This document shows, piece by piece, positions 25,485-34,256 of a DNA stretch of 64,000 nucleotides. Position numbers and translations under genes: made by a program. How positions within the stretch are numbered: the stretch's first letter is position 1; every line of letters starts with the position of its first letter. The notes beneath the pieces are model-generated. The model searched no databases and was not told the DNA's origin. It was given only the letters and a program-made list of their open reading frames with translations. Source of the stretch: an uncultured Pseudomonadales bacterium (lineage in GTDB: Bacteria > Pseudomonadota > Gammaproteobacteria > Pseudomonadales > Pseudohongiellaceae); contig CAJQHM010000119.1 of assembly GCA_905478195.1 (NCBI GenBank), positions 1 through 64,000 of the forward strand. The letters run 5' to 3'.

Positions 25485-26591
25485 ATGTTTAGAATCATCC
25501 AACTCGCTCTAGCACTCCTCACATTAAGTTTGGCTATGCCGTCACCGATTCGCGCCGAGAGCCTCGACCCACGCTCAGGTCAAAGCGCTGATTTGGAAGA
25601 GGCTGCGATACTGTTCCTTGAATCGCAGATCGGAGAATCATCAAACAAAGTATCTATAATGATCGATGATTCTAGACTGAGAATTCCCAACTGTCCTAGT
25701 GAATGGTTATTCGAAAAAGATAAACCATCTCTGCATTTAATAACTGTGGAATGTTCAGATTCAGAATGGAGACTAGCCTTAAGATACGAAGTCAGCGGCC
25801 GCAACGCATATCAGAGAAATACGAATAACATCGGTTTGAATGATATTGAAGTATTTTTATCCAATGAGCTGTCTGTTGGGCACAAATTACGCATAGAAGA
25901 CTTCGCATTGGACGCAAGCGGCGCTTTACCGGAAGAGCTTAAGGTCTTAATTGATCGAGGCGTTTTCATGAAAATCCCAGCAGCTGTGGGAACAGTAGTC
26001 AGCGCATCTATGCTGGAAAACGGAAAGAAGGTTTTAATAGCGCGCGAGCAAATCGCACTTGGAAGCACGGTTTCTGAGGACAATTTCACGAAAATTATGG
26101 TGCCTTCTAGGGACTCGGAGAATGCTCTATCGGCAGATTATTCTTTCGGTGACCTTTCAAAGGCTACTACTAACATTGTCAAAGGACAGGTCGTCACTGA
26201 AAAGGATATCGGGCGCCCTACCAACGTTCTAGTTGCAAAAATATTAATCAGACCAGGAGAAATCTTCACTAACCTAAATACAGAACACCAAGTGATTTTG
26301 CGCGATGCGCCACAAGGTGCTGTACCCGACCTCGCCAGTTTAAGACGGAGTGTGGCAACCTCTCAACTACAACCTGGTCGCATCTTAAGATATATTGACG
26401 CTCGACGTGAAGAGGACATAAAAAAAGGTGAGGAGATAAAATTAACTGTATCAAGAGAATCGTTTCGCTTGCAGATAGACGTCATCGCTCTAGAGTCAGC
26501 CTTTATCGGTGAAGCAATTAAGTTGACTAACCCGGAGTCTGGAGCGACGATAACGGCTACAGTCTCCGGCAAAAGCCGCGCAATAAAGTAA
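25485..26591 (+). CDS. flgA: P-ring assembly chaperone FlgA, extended
   Basis: About 368 residues against 220-240 in most species. FlgA is a periplasmic chaperone for FlgI. I start at ATG 25485, which gives a clean signal peptide ending SPIRA; the longer frame from TTG 25434 begins inside a terminator hairpin. The C-terminal region has FlgA/SAF features: RRSVATSQLQPGRILRYID, a GEEIKLTVSRESFRLQID segment and ATVSGKSRAI at the end. Upstream, two further SAF-like units seem present (about residues 120-190 and 190-265), each with a polar LxxGxxVxxxxF turn. Confidence 0.88.
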   Translation: MFRIIQLALALLTLSLAMPSPIRAESLDPRSGQSADLEEAAILFLESQIGESSNKVSIMIDDSRLRIPNCPSEWLFEKDKPSLHLITVECSDSEWRLALRYEVSGRNAYQRNTNNIGLNDIEVFLSNELSVGHKLRIEDFALDASGALPEELKVLIDRGVFMKIPAAVGTVVSASMLENGKKVLIAREQIALGSTVSEDNFTKIMVPSRDSENALSADYSFGDLSKATTNIVKGQVVTEKDIGRPTNVLVAKILIRPGEIFTNLNTEHQVILRDAPQGAVPDLASLRRSVATSQLQPGRILRYIDARREEDIKKGEEIKLTVSRESFRLQIDVIALESAFIGEAIKLTNPESGATITATVSGKSRAIK

Positions 26592-26599
26592 TTTTTTAC

Positions 26600-26626
26600 T
26601 AATATTGATCGCCGAAGTGTCGATTA
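26600..26626 (+). promoter_or_regulatory. Sigma-28-like promoter of flgMN
   Basis: TAAT-N15-GTCGATTA, about 50 bases before flgM. The spacer begins ATT and ends AGT, as in the fliC promoter. A FliA promoter here would close the usual feedback loop in which sigma-28 drives its own anti-sigma factor. Confidence 0.65.
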
Positions 26627-26647
26627 TCCGTTTAGAAGGAACCATCA

Positions 26648-26664
26648 GCAGCTTACTAAGCTGC
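26648..26664 (+). promoter_or_regulatory. Hairpin next to the flgM ribosome site
   Basis: Perfect 7-bp stem GCAGCTT / AAGCTGC with an ACT loop, ending 3 bases before the GAGG ribosome site of flgM. There is no T-run, so it is not a terminator. It could influence ribosome access or mRNA stability. Confidence 0.4.
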
Positions 26665-26677
26665 ATTGAGGAACATT

Positions 26678-26989
26678 ATGTCAGACCCAATTTCAGGTAA
26701 TTTTGATAAAAATCAGTTACCTAAGTACAGCAAAACTGTTAATGCAGCTGATAACTCACCTGAAACACCAAAAGCAGGCTTGTCCGATATAGATCGGACC
26801 GAGAAAAAAGCCAGCCCTCAGTCGACTGTGAGCATCTCCGCTGAAGCAAGGAAAAACACGGAAGAAGCTGTTTTCAATAGAGAAAAAGTAGAACAAATCA
26901 GAGAAGCGATCCGCAATAACTCCTATCCGTTGGATAATCAGAAGATGGCTGAGAGCTTCGTGCCTCTTGAGAAACTCATCAATAATTAA
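26678..26989 (+). CDS. flgM: Anti-sigma-28 factor FlgM
   Basis: 103 residues from ATG 26678 (GAGG 6 bases upstream; the frame also opens at a TTG 12 bases earlier). The C-terminal sigma-binding helices are recognised by STVSISAEARK, FNREKVEQIREAIRNNSYPL and MAESFVPLE. FlgM holds FliA inactive until it is exported through the finished hook. FliA is encoded at 35023-35724. flgN follows after 27 bases. Confidence 0.92.
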   Translation: MSDPISGNFDKNQLPKYSKTVNAADNSPETPKAGLSDIDRTEKKASPQSTVSISAEARKNTEEAVFNREKVEQIREAIRNNSYPLDNQKMAESFVPLEKLINN

Positions 26990-27016
26990 CTTAGTGATTA
27001 TAAGGTGCAAGAAGTG

Positions 27017-27358
27017 ATGGCCAAATGTTCTAACAGCTACCCCGAACAACTTCAGCAACTAGAGAATTTGCTCGAGCAGGAATTTTCAATGTTGTCTGCT
27101 AGATCTTTCGAGAACCTATCTGAAGTTCAAAATAGCAAGACTGAACTACTACTCGCACTGCAAAAGGCCAGCGAAACCGACATTTCATGCACCGAAGAAC
27201 TTATGAAGCATAAAGAACTTGTTGAAAAATGCCGCTCTCTACAATTAAAGAACCAAATCTTAGTTGACAAGAAGTTACAAGCTGTTCAAGGAGTCCTAGA
27301 CCATCTTGTTTATCATGGTCGCCAGACGACCGAACACACATATGAGAACTTGGGATGA
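27017..27358 (+). CDS. flgN: Flagellar chaperone FlgN
   Basis: About 113 residues, mostly long helices, consistent with FlgN, the export chaperone of FlgK and FlgL. Recognition rests on position after flgM, size and a heptad-like pattern (LENLLEQEFSMLSARSFENL, a FlgN-type N-terminus). ATG 27017 is preferred; a GTG 12 bases upstream is in frame. The C-terminal region, which binds FlgK/L, is LQAVQGVLDHLVYHGRQTTE. Confidence 0.82.
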   Translation: MAKCSNSYPEQLQQLENLLEQEFSMLSARSFENLSEVQNSKTELLLALQKASETDISCTEELMKHKELVEKCRSLQLKNQILVDKKLQAVQGVLDHLVYHGRQTTEHTYENLG

Positions 27359-27374
27359 TTTCTAGGGAGCGACC

Positions 27375-27662
27375 TCAATCGTAAGGCCCTTCTTCTGGAG
27401 TTTTAGATTTAATCCAATAAGCCCAGCTCAGAACAACCGCCACCATCTCGAACAACTCTTCCGGAACTTCAGAGTCTTCAGGTAAAGCGCTCAGCGCTTC
27501 CACCAAGCCCGGACTCCTTACAACCGGAACTCCAATTTCTTTAGCACTTTCGACCATAATTTCGGCATATTCACCGGAAACTGATTTAATTAGTTTTGGA
27601 GAATCTGAACCGGCATATTTTATGCTTGCAGCCTTATTAAGCTTTAATTCAATATCGTACAT
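27375..27662 (-). CDS. FlhB C-terminal-domain-like protein
   Basis: 95 residues resembling only the cytoplasmic C-domain of FlhB/YscU after the autocleavage site: AASIKYAGSDSPKLIKSVSGEYAEIMVESAKEIGVPVVRSPGLVEAL (motif parts IKYAG, AEIMVESAKEIGVPVV). Similar stand-alone proteins (FlhX, YlqH) exist in other bacteria and can partly substitute for the FlhB C-domain in substrate-specificity switching. The NPTH cleavage motif is absent. It follows a FliK-like gene by 7 bases, and FliK is the partner of FlhB in that switch. Confidence 0.85.
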   Translation of the reverse strand: MYDIELKLNKAASIKYAGSDSPKLIKSVSGEYAEIMVESAKEIGVPVVRSPGLVEALSALPEDSEVPEELFEMVAVVLSWAYWIKSKTPEEGPYD

Positions 27663-27669
27663 GCTGCAC

Positions 27670-28935
27670 CTATGCTTCTAGATTTATATTGCCAGACCTG
27701 GCTAGACCGGGTTGTTGCTTGTAAATAGGAGGCTCTTTGTTAAAGATATTGTAACCGAACAAACTAAGTTCCTGAGAATTAAACCTTGATGCGAGAGAAT
27801 CAATATTATCCGAAACCAGATCGAAGAAATAGTTATCTCCATCTACCCAAACATTAGCAAATATCAATTTAGAGCCTGTGTTTACGGCACAATCCACCAG
27901 CAAGCTTTTCTCGCTATCAATGCTCACCAGAACTTTAAAGTTTGTGACGGAGCCAGCAAGGAAATCTTCGATATTTCTAGTGCTCCTCCAACGTTTGGTC
28001 TGATCATCATTGCCCTTACTGTGATCTCGGTCAAGCTCTGACCCCGTATCACTGTCGCCTGAATCTTCCGACTCAGATGCATCATTGGCAAAAGGATTTG
28101 AGGAATCGATATAATCGGTCCCCGATTTACGGGCCTCAGAATAGCTTTGCAGGTTCATAAATTGGGACAGATCGATTCCACCGCTTAAGTCAATAGAAAT
28201 TGAGGCTGGAGCACCATCGAGTAAGAACACAGGAAAATTTACTTGATTGAGACCTGCCTCGAAACTCTGCGACAGCACGTTCAACCCAGAGGATATAAAA
28301 CCTTTTAATAGACCCGCTAAATTACTCTCTGCTTTAGATACGTTTTTATTGACTAAGGCTAATGAATCGTGAAATGAATTTAACCCAGTGCTGTCTGACC
28401 GTTCACCCATGTTCGCAAAGCTTTTAAATTGATTTCCTATTTTTTCACCATTAATCAACCGAGCATCTAATCCATTTGCAGATAAGAAAGCGGCAAGACT
28501 TTTCGCCTCAGAAGACGACGATCCTAAAGCAGAGCCAAAATACTCTGCCAGCCTAGTAGACATATTTGTCCATAGGAATTTGCTGCTTGCAAGTTTAGAA
28601 GTTTGTTTTGAGTCTAGCTTTGAAGTAATTTGGGAAGAAGTATTTGAGGCCCGGTCTACACGATTCAGTTGAAAACCGCCTGGCCTCCGCACCGCAGTAT
28701 AGTCAACGAAAGGCAGATTAGCAGATAATTGAGCAAACTGTTGTTGGGTAAAGGACCCATTTGCTTTTAGCAAAATTTCGCCGTCTTTCAGAAAACCGCG
28801 AACGACCTGACCATTCTGTAAATTTAGGTCATTCGCTTCTGTAAGATTAAGAGAAATAGACTGTGTAATAGGAGAATCTGCGATCGATAAGCGAACAGCA
28901 GAGGTATTTAGGGAGTTTTCGATACCGACCAGCAT
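27670..28935 (-). CDS. FliK-like protein (possible hook-length control)
   Basis: 421 residues, Ser/Asn-rich, without signal peptide. The N-terminus (LNLTEANDLNLQNGQVVRG) suggests a small beta domain. The centre is low-complexity with an acidic Ser/Asp stretch near residue 280. The C-terminal 110 residues (VLVSIDSEKSLLVDCAVNTG, RFNSQELSLFGYNIF) have the pattern of the FliK substrate-switch domain. Position beside an FlhB-like protein supports this. A canonical fliK may exist elsewhere, with the fliE-R cluster that is not in this window. Confidence 0.55.
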   Translation of the reverse strand: MLVGIENSLNTSAVRLSIADSPITQSISLNLTEANDLNLQNGQVVRGFLKDGEILLKANGSFTQQQFAQLSANLPFVDYTAVRRPGGFQLNRVDRASNTSSQITSKLDSKQTSKLASSKFLWTNMSTRLAEYFGSALGSSSSEAKSLAAFLSANGLDARLINGEKIGNQFKSFANMGERSDSTGLNSFHDSLALVNKNVSKAESNLAGLLKGFISSGLNVLSQSFEAGLNQVNFPVFLLDGAPASISIDLSGGIDLSQFMNLQSYSEARKSGTDYIDSSNPFANDASESEDSGDSDTGSELDRDHSKGNDDQTKRWRSTRNIEDFLAGSVTNFKVLVSIDSEKSLLVDCAVNTGSKLIFANVWVDGDNYFFDLVSDNIDSLASRFNSQELSLFGYNIFNKEPPIYKQQPGLARSGNINLEA

Positions 28936-28975
28936 TGATGAGTCAGCCTATTGTTTTATCGCTATGGATATTGAA

Positions 28976-29419
28976 TCAGCGAGAATATCTCACCCATCCA
29001 GCCGTAGCGGTGTCAAAATTACTGACTTCCTCGCCATAATTATTGAAAATAAGATTAAGAAGATCCTCAGGTTCTAATCTTTCTATCGTGGAGCCAGCAA
29101 GCAACCGGTTGGGATTTCCCCGCACGAAAGCGCGAGGGTTTTTAATTACCAGAGCTTGAATTATTGCATCTCTTTTAATTATCGAAGAATTCCCGTAAAG
29201 CATATTCACTATTCCGCCAAGCGTATCCCCCGCTTGAACTGCATAGGTAGTGCTTTCAATTGAATTCGAAGCCCTATCCGTAATCGTTGAAATTCTTCCT
29301 TCCAGATTCGTATCTTCAAACAGCAATTGCAATGCTTCCTCGATTGGTAGACTTTGCGCCGATGCGCTCGAAGCTATTAGAAAAGTTGAAATCACATAAC
29401 CAAGAATTAATCCCTTCAT
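28976..29419 (-). CDS. Exported LysM-domain protein
   Basis: 147 residues. The signal peptide ends near ASAQS. A LysM-like domain (about 57-110) begins TTYAVQAGDTLGGIVNMLYG and ends NPNRLLAGSTI, more like the FimV-type LysM than a hydrolase. LysM binds peptidoglycan, so it may position the outer rings or basal body at the wall. Start overlaps the flgT stop by 4 bases (ATGA). Not FlgO by sequence, although it occupies a similar place. Confidence 0.75.
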   Translation of the reverse strand: MKGLILGYVISTFLIASSASAQSLPIEEALQLLFEDTNLEGRISTITDRASNSIESTTYAVQAGDTLGGIVNMLYGNSSIIKRDAIIQALVIKNPRAFVRGNPNRLLAGSTIERLEPEDLLNLIFNNYGEEVSNFDTATAGWVRYSR

Positions 29420-30558
29420 AATGGCACCACCGAATATCCTGTTAAATTGATGTTTTCTTCGTCAGTCACTCGTATCACCGTATCGTGCTTCCTCAGACTA
29501 ACTACTTTCGCTGTTTTTATATTATCTAAGGTGTCGGAATTGAGCGCATTAACCTCACTGGGTAGCCCTGGGAGGATTAGGAATTGGGTTTCTTGTGTAA
29601 CGCCAGCGTTAAGGCCAGATGGGACAACTAGTTGGTTCGACGTCACAAGCATCGGTTTGTAGTATTCCAATACACACTTATCGATTTCCGCAAATTCATG
29701 GAATTTTCGGCTTATTATACTTCCCAAAAACTCTGCAAGCTCTAAAGCGCTTCCAGAAAAACGGGCTGACTCTTGCGATTGTACATTTGAATCAAAATCA
29801 GGTGTAAATGTAACTGTAACATCTGCGGACAGCTTTCCATTATCTGAAAAACTAAATCCGTCATTGTAGACTCTATCAAAAATATTCAATGAAACGTTGT
29901 ATCCAAAATAGTCAGTTATGGAGTTTAAAGAGTTTTCGGCATAACCGATAAGTGCATTTTTTTGCGCCGGAACGCGCGGGGTTACCAAAATATTTATAAC
30001 GGGGCCTGACCAAGTTTCCACAAGATTTTCTATGCCAATCGGCTTGGCATAAGAGTCGGACAGAGGAACTAAGCTAATGTCAAATTCAGCAAAAACATAA
30101 AGACCTGTTTCATCTTGCGAGTCATTGGCGCTTTCTTCTAACGCTTCGCCGAACCTCTCTGTTTTAACGACGTCATATTGCTGTGCACTATTGCTATTGA
30201 GGCCATTAAGATCTATGTCTACGAAAGTTTTAAAGCTCCTTGGTAGCCTATTAAAATACTTGGTGAGGTAGCATGCATCGCCGTTAGCGTTAGTATCGGA
30301 AGCAGCTTTGTCACTGGCGCTACTTGCATAATGGTTAGGAAAGAATTTACGGGTCGAATAGAATCTGGAATATTGTTTCAGCTCTCCGCTTTTATCGATC
30401 AAAGAAACCGTAGACACACGAGTTTCAGAATTGAGCGATTCTGTTATCAGTTGTCTTTTTATTTCTTCAAGATCTATGGACTCAGCTGACTGCACGAACG
30501 AGCAGCTCGCTAAGGAGAGCAAGCATATCAATAGAAAATTTCTGGTTAATTGCCACAT
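29416..30558 (-). CDS. flgT: FlgT-like basal-body ring protein
   Basis: 380 residues, the length of Vibrio FlgT (about 378), which forms the H-ring around the LP-ring and helps recruit stators. The signal peptide ends near FVQSA; a lipobox-like LASC inside it leaves lipidation open. The C-terminal part has the pattern of FlgT's last beta domain (VVPSGLNAGVTQETQFLILPG, TAKVVSLRKHDTVIRV). Overall similarity is loose and the call relies on size, signal and being next to flgP. Confidence 0.7.
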   Translation of the reverse strand: MWQLTRNFLLICLLSLASCSFVQSAESIDLEEIKRQLITESLNSETRVSTVSLIDKSGELKQYSRFYSTRKFFPNHYASSASDKAASDTNANGDACYLTKYFNRLPRSFKTFVDIDLNGLNSNSAQQYDVVKTERFGEALEESANDSQDETGLYVFAEFDISLVPLSDSYAKPIGIENLVETWSGPVINILVTPRVPAQKNALIGYAENSLNSITDYFGYNVSLNIFDRVYNDGFSFSDNGKLSADVTVTFTPDFDSNVQSQESARFSGSALELAEFLGSIISRKFHEFAEIDKCVLEYYKPMLVTSNQLVVPSGLNAGVTQETQFLILPGLPSEVNALNSDTLDNIKTAKVVSLRKHDTVIRVTDEENINLTGYSVVPL

Positions 30559-30565
30559 GATGAAA

Positions 30566-31015
30566 TTACAAGCTTCGAATGTAGTCTCTGCGTATGTTTT
30601 CTATTTGCTTACGTGATAGTGCCACAGTCGTTGCGTATGTATCTTCGGATACTGGCTCAACGCTGACTAATTCGGCACCCATTATTACACCTTCCACTCT
30701 GGAACTGAACTCATCTTCAGCCACTACAAGACTTCCAACCGTGGTATCCGAGTCAAGATAAATTCCATACACATATTCCGCGGCCATCCTATAGGCGTCA
30801 AGCTTTGACGCCCGCACAGCCATAAGCCTTTTGAGCGCAGCGTCGCCTGTTTGGGCGGCGATCGTAGCATAACCGGTGAATTCAAGTTCTTCGATCATTT
30901 CGTCAACAGCATATGCTCTGCTGCCCAGCGGAAGATCTAATTCGACCGCACAAGAAGCAAGAGTGAGATTTAAACAAGCCAATGTGATGAGCCAAGCTTT
31001 ACTATTCTTTCGCAT
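30566..31015 (-). CDS. flgP: Outer-membrane lipoprotein FlgP
   Basis: 149 residues. Signal peptide with lipobox LASC (Cys 22). The LPP20/FlgP domain is clear: FTGYATIAAQTGDAALKRLM, AVRASKLDAYRMAAEYVYGI and the closing VEGVIMGAELVSVEPV. FlgP forms concentric outer-membrane rings or a disk in Vibrio and Campylobacter. It is the first gene of the flgP-flgT-lysM-fliK-like-flhB-like operon, under the sigma-28-like promoter at 31072-31099. Confidence 0.87.
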   Translation of the reverse strand: MRKNSKAWLITLACLNLTLASCAVELDLPLGSRAYAVDEMIEELEFTGYATIAAQTGDAALKRLMAVRASKLDAYRMAAEYVYGIYLDSDTTVGSLVVAEDEFSSRVEGVIMGAELVSVEPVSEDTYATTVALSRKQIENIRRDYIRSL

Positions 31016-31071
31016 TTTCTTCTCTGAATAATCGTAGTAGGAAATAAGTGTTTAAGTACTGTTAAGTTACT

Positions 31072-31099
31072 AAATCGACAGATTACATAAAAAATATTA
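31072..31099 (-). promoter_or_regulatory. Sigma-28-like promoter of flgP operon
   Basis: Minus strand TAAT-N16-GTCGATTT; predicted leader about 50 bases. It stands back to back with the flhA sigma-54 promoter at 31117-31133. Confidence 0.6.
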
Positions 31100-31116
31100 A
31101 TTCATTCAGTCTAGCG

Positions 31117-31133
31117 ATGGCATGATCCTTGCT
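31117..31133 (+). promoter_or_regulatory. Sigma-54 promoter of flhA operon
   Basis: ATGGCATGATCCTTGCT: GG and GC are 10 bases apart and the -12 box is a perfect TTGC. Transcription expected near 31144, about 57 bases before flhA. With the flgB promoter it makes two sigma-54 promoters in the island. Confidence 0.75.
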
Positions 31134-31200
31134 CCCTTAGTATATCTCGCTAAACAAGATTTAAATATTCCTATAACCATCTGTAATTATTGAATTTTTT

Positions 31201-33315
31201 ATGACCACATTAGTGTCACAATTACGTCAGTTTCCGATAAAGGCAGCTCTGAGCAATGCAGGCCTACCTATAGCTATCGTCGCTATCCTCGCTATGCTGG
31301 TGGTCCCTCTTCCTTCATTCGCTTTGGACATTCTCTTTACCTTTAACATTATGGCCGGCCTGATTGTAGTTATGATTTGTGTCAATATTTCCCGGCCGCT
31401 CGATTTCTCAGCATTCCCAATTGTGCTACTCCTTACAACAATGCTTCGGCTCAGCTTGAATGTTGCGTCGACCCGTGTCGTCTTGGTTAGAGGTCATGAG
31501 GGGCCAGACGCAGCCGGTGCAGTAATTGAAGCATTTGGAGAATTCGTGATTGGTGGGAATTACGTCGTGGGTTTTATAATCTTTATAATCCTTATGATCA
31601 TAAATTTCGTCGTTGTAACAAAAGGCGCGGGCAGAACTTCAGAGGTAATAGCACGATTCACTCTTGACGCTTTGCCAGGTAAACAAATGGCAATCGATGC
31701 GGACTTAAATGCTGGGGTTATCGACCAAGAGGCCGCGATGAACCGAAGAGCAGAAGTTGCGCAAGAATCCGACTTCTTTGGATCCATGGATGGCGCGTCC
31801 AAATTCGTTCGCGGTGATGCTATTGCGGGAATACTCATCTTATTTATAAATATCTTTGGAGGCTTAATAGTTGGAACCGCTCAGAATGGATTAAGCTTGC
31901 AGGCAGCGACTGAGATTTATGTGCTTCTGACTATCGGAGACGGATTGGTAGCACAAATTCCTGCCCTTTTGCTTTCACTATCAACGGCAATTGTAGTCAC
32001 AAGGGTCACAACAACAGAATCAGCTGGAGAACAAGCCAAGTCGCAGCTCTCACAGAGAGTTCCCCTGCTGGTGTCTGGGGCTATTCTTACGGGCCTCGGA
32101 TTGATTCCGGGCATGCCCCATTTAGTGTTTTTAGCTGCAGGATTATCCCTTTTAGTAGTAGGATATTATCAACAACCAAGCCAGCAGAGTATCTCTCGCC
32201 AAGAAATTCAAAACCGAGAGAATAATATTGAGGTGGAAGACGCGGAAGAAGTCCAGTGGTCTGATATTGAGCCTATTGACCCAATCGGATTGGAATTAGG
32301 TTATGGGCTTATCCCGCTTGTCGACGGGGAAGGAGGAGGAACCCTCCTCACTAGAATAAAGGGGATCCGAAAGAAAATTTCAACAGAGCTTGGTTTTCTT
32401 GTTCAGCCGATTAGGATCAGAGACAATTTGGAATTAGACCCATTCTCTTATCAAATAACGGTCAAAGGCTCTATAAGAGGTGCGGGGGTAGTTAAGATTG
32501 GAAAGGAGCTGGCAATTAACTCAGGAGACGCCTCGCTTGACTTAGATGAGCCATCAGTTAAGGAGCCTGCTTTCGGCTTAGAGGCTTATTGGATCGAACC
32601 TTCAATGTCAGACATGGCGCGCACAGCCGGGTATACGGTAGTTGACGCCTCCACTGTCATTGCAACCCACGTTAATTCTATTCTTAAATCTAACTCAAAT
32701 GAACTACTGGGGCATGACGAAACCCAAGAAATCATTGAGCGTGTGGCGGAGAAGTCGCCAAAGTTAATAGAGGAGTTAGTACCCAACAAACTCAGTGCAA
32801 TTGTCATCATGCAAGTGCTGAAAAATTTACTTACAGAGACCATTCCAATTAGAGATTTAGGCACTATATTCGACGCTTTGTTAACCGAAAGTGCGAGAAC
32901 CCAATCCGCTGACGATCTAACCGAAGCCATAAGACCAAGAATCTCAAGACAAATTTTACAAAACCTAGTCGATCACTCTGAAAGGCTAGACGTTTTAACA
33001 TTAGACCCATCTTTAGAACAAATGATAGGCGCAGCACTAGCAAAAGCCTCAGAGCCAGGCCAAATAATGCTCGACCCTGCCGTTCTTGAGAATATGCTTA
33101 GCTCAATATCCCAGGCGAAAGAAGAAATAGAGAACCAAGGTAAGCCAGCTATATTAATTACTGCGCCCAAAATCCGACCATGGCTTTCTCGAGTTATAAA
33201 TATGAGAATGCAGAATTTCACCGTTCTATCTTACACAGAGATCCCTGAGGACCAAGATATAGCAGTTGTTTCGAAGATAACGACTACACAAAATAGTACA
33301 GAGGATGCTGTATAA
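31201..33315 (+). CDS. flhA: Flagellar export gate protein FlhA
   Basis: 704 residues, normal length. About eight N-terminal membrane helices (residues 15-330) form the proton-conducting export gate. The FHIPEP signature region is present (LRLSLNVASTRVVLV and AMNRRAEVAQESDFFGSMDG). The cytoplasmic half forms the nonameric ring that docks chaperone-substrate complexes such as FliS-FliC and FlgN-FlgK. No good Shine-Dalgarno site before the ATG. Its last base overlaps the next start. Confidence 0.96.
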   Translation: MTTLVSQLRQFPIKAALSNAGLPIAIVAILAMLVVPLPSFALDILFTFNIMAGLIVVMICVNISRPLDFSAFPIVLLLTTMLRLSLNVASTRVVLVRGHEGPDAAGAVIEAFGEFVIGGNYVVGFIIFIILMIINFVVVTKGAGRTSEVIARFTLDALPGKQMAIDADLNAGVIDQEAAMNRRAEVAQESDFFGSMDGASKFVRGDAIAGILILFINIFGGLIVGTAQNGLSLQAATEIYVLLTIGDGLVAQIPALLLSLSTAIVVTRVTTTESAGEQAKSQLSQRVPLLVSGAILTGLGLIPGMPHLVFLAAGLSLLVVGYYQQPSQQSISRQEIQNRENNIEVEDAEEVQWSDIEPIDPIGLELGYGLIPLVDGEGGGTLLTRIKGIRKKISTELGFLVQPIRIRDNLELDPFSYQITVKGSIRGAGVVKIGKELAINSGDASLDLDEPSVKEPAFGLEAYWIEPSMSDMARTAGYTVVDASTVIATHVNSILKSNSNELLGHDETQEIIERVAEKSPKLIEELVPNKLSAIVIMQVLKNLLTETIPIRDLGTIFDALLTESARTQSADDLTEAIRPRISRQILQNLVDHSERLDVLTLDPSLEQMIGAALAKASEPGQIMLDPAVLENMLSSISQAKEEIENQGKPAILITAPKIRPWLSRVINMRMQNFTVLSYTEIPEDQDIAVVSKITTTQNSTEDAV

Positions 33316-34256
33316 TGTTTATCGAGATATTTGAATCAAACTCATTAAGCGCTGTCCACAAATTAGCTAGAGACAAGTACGGCGATGACATTTTTATCGT
33401 TAGGTGCTTTCAAGAAAAAGAAAGATTCAAAATATTAGTGGCTTGCGACGGACAACATGAGAATTTAAGCAGAGCTAATTTAAATAATCTTAAGGGAAGC
33501 GTAGATGCTCTTTCAAAAGCTGAGAGCCAAGAAAATGATGACAACTATACGAAACCTAATCTCATACAAGATGAGGCAAGCAGAAAATTATCTATACTAG
33601 AAATGATTCCTAAAGAGAAGACTATAAACTTTAGAGATAAACGAATTATTTTTTTTGAGAATGAGGCCCAACGGCTCAGATTCAGTAAAGCGCTTCATAA
33701 AAGTGCCTCAGGTTTCGATTTTGTACATTTACTCGGTAAGAAAAGCGTAGAAACCATAAAGCTCAGTGCAGCAAGCCCTCGCGATTATTCAATTGATTCA
33801 ATGGATGGCTTATTAAAATATATCATTAGCCAACCGCGAGAGTCAGTCGTTGTCGGGACTGCGTTACTAAATGAACTAGCCAATATAGACGACAAGGTTC
33901 ACCCGGCAGATTTAAAAATGACGGTTGCTATTTCAGAATCTTCTGTAAATCATTTTTACTTAAATAAAGAATGCAAAGACATAGACGAGATATTCATTAC
34001 AGATTTAAATGAGGACAGTAACTATCTGAACATTGGAGCGCTATTCGCCAAATCAAACATTCCGCCTTCACTTGGTTTAACGAGAGATCCATTCGGCCGG
34101 TTTATAACTTTGAATCGAGATGTTATTATTTCGAAAGCTAAGAAACTAAGTAGTGAAAAATTGCTAGATCCTGCGATCGAACTCAAATTAGCCCTAAGCA
34201 AACTTTCAAGAAGTATGGAGGCTCCGAATGAGAGCTATCACCACAGCCGTAGCTAG
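33315..34256 (+). CDS. FlhF-like protein without GTPase motifs
   Basis: 313 residues at the flhF position. The N-terminus (MFIEIFESNSLSAVHKLARDKYGDDIFIV) resembles the FlhF B-domain. Where FlhF has its P-loop GPTGVGKTTT, this protein has ENEAQRLRFSKAL after the matching strand KRIIFF (about residues 109-127). The later IDEIFITDLNED ... SNIPPSLGL (223-255) matches the FlhF TKLDE ... GQxVPEDL region. The DTAGR and RIGA motifs are also missing. FlhF normally uses GTP-dependent dimerisation to place polar flagella, so this version should not bind GTP. The frame is open and overlaps flhG by 29 bases, so it looks maintained rather than decayed. Confidence 0.75.
   Translation: MFIEIFESNSLSAVHKLARDKYGDDIFIVRCFQEKERFKILVACDGQHENLSRANLNNLKGSVDALSKAESQENDDNYTKPNLIQDEASRKLSILEMIPKEKTINFRDKRIIFFENEAQRLRFSKALHKSASGFDFVHLLGKKSVETIKLSAASPRDYSIDSMDGLLKYIISQPRESVVVGTALLNELANIDDKVHPADLKMTVAISESSVNHFYLNKECKDIDEIFITDLNEDSNYLNIGALFAKSNIPPSLGLTRDPFGRFITLNRDVIISKAKKLSSEKLLDPAIELKLALSKLSRSMEAPNESYHHSRS

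Noticed and set aside
33315-34256. Frameshifted or broken flhF pseudogene
   Set aside because: The frame is open over its full length, both ends match FlhF and it overlaps flhG in the way of a coupled gene, so a maintained divergent protein is more likely.
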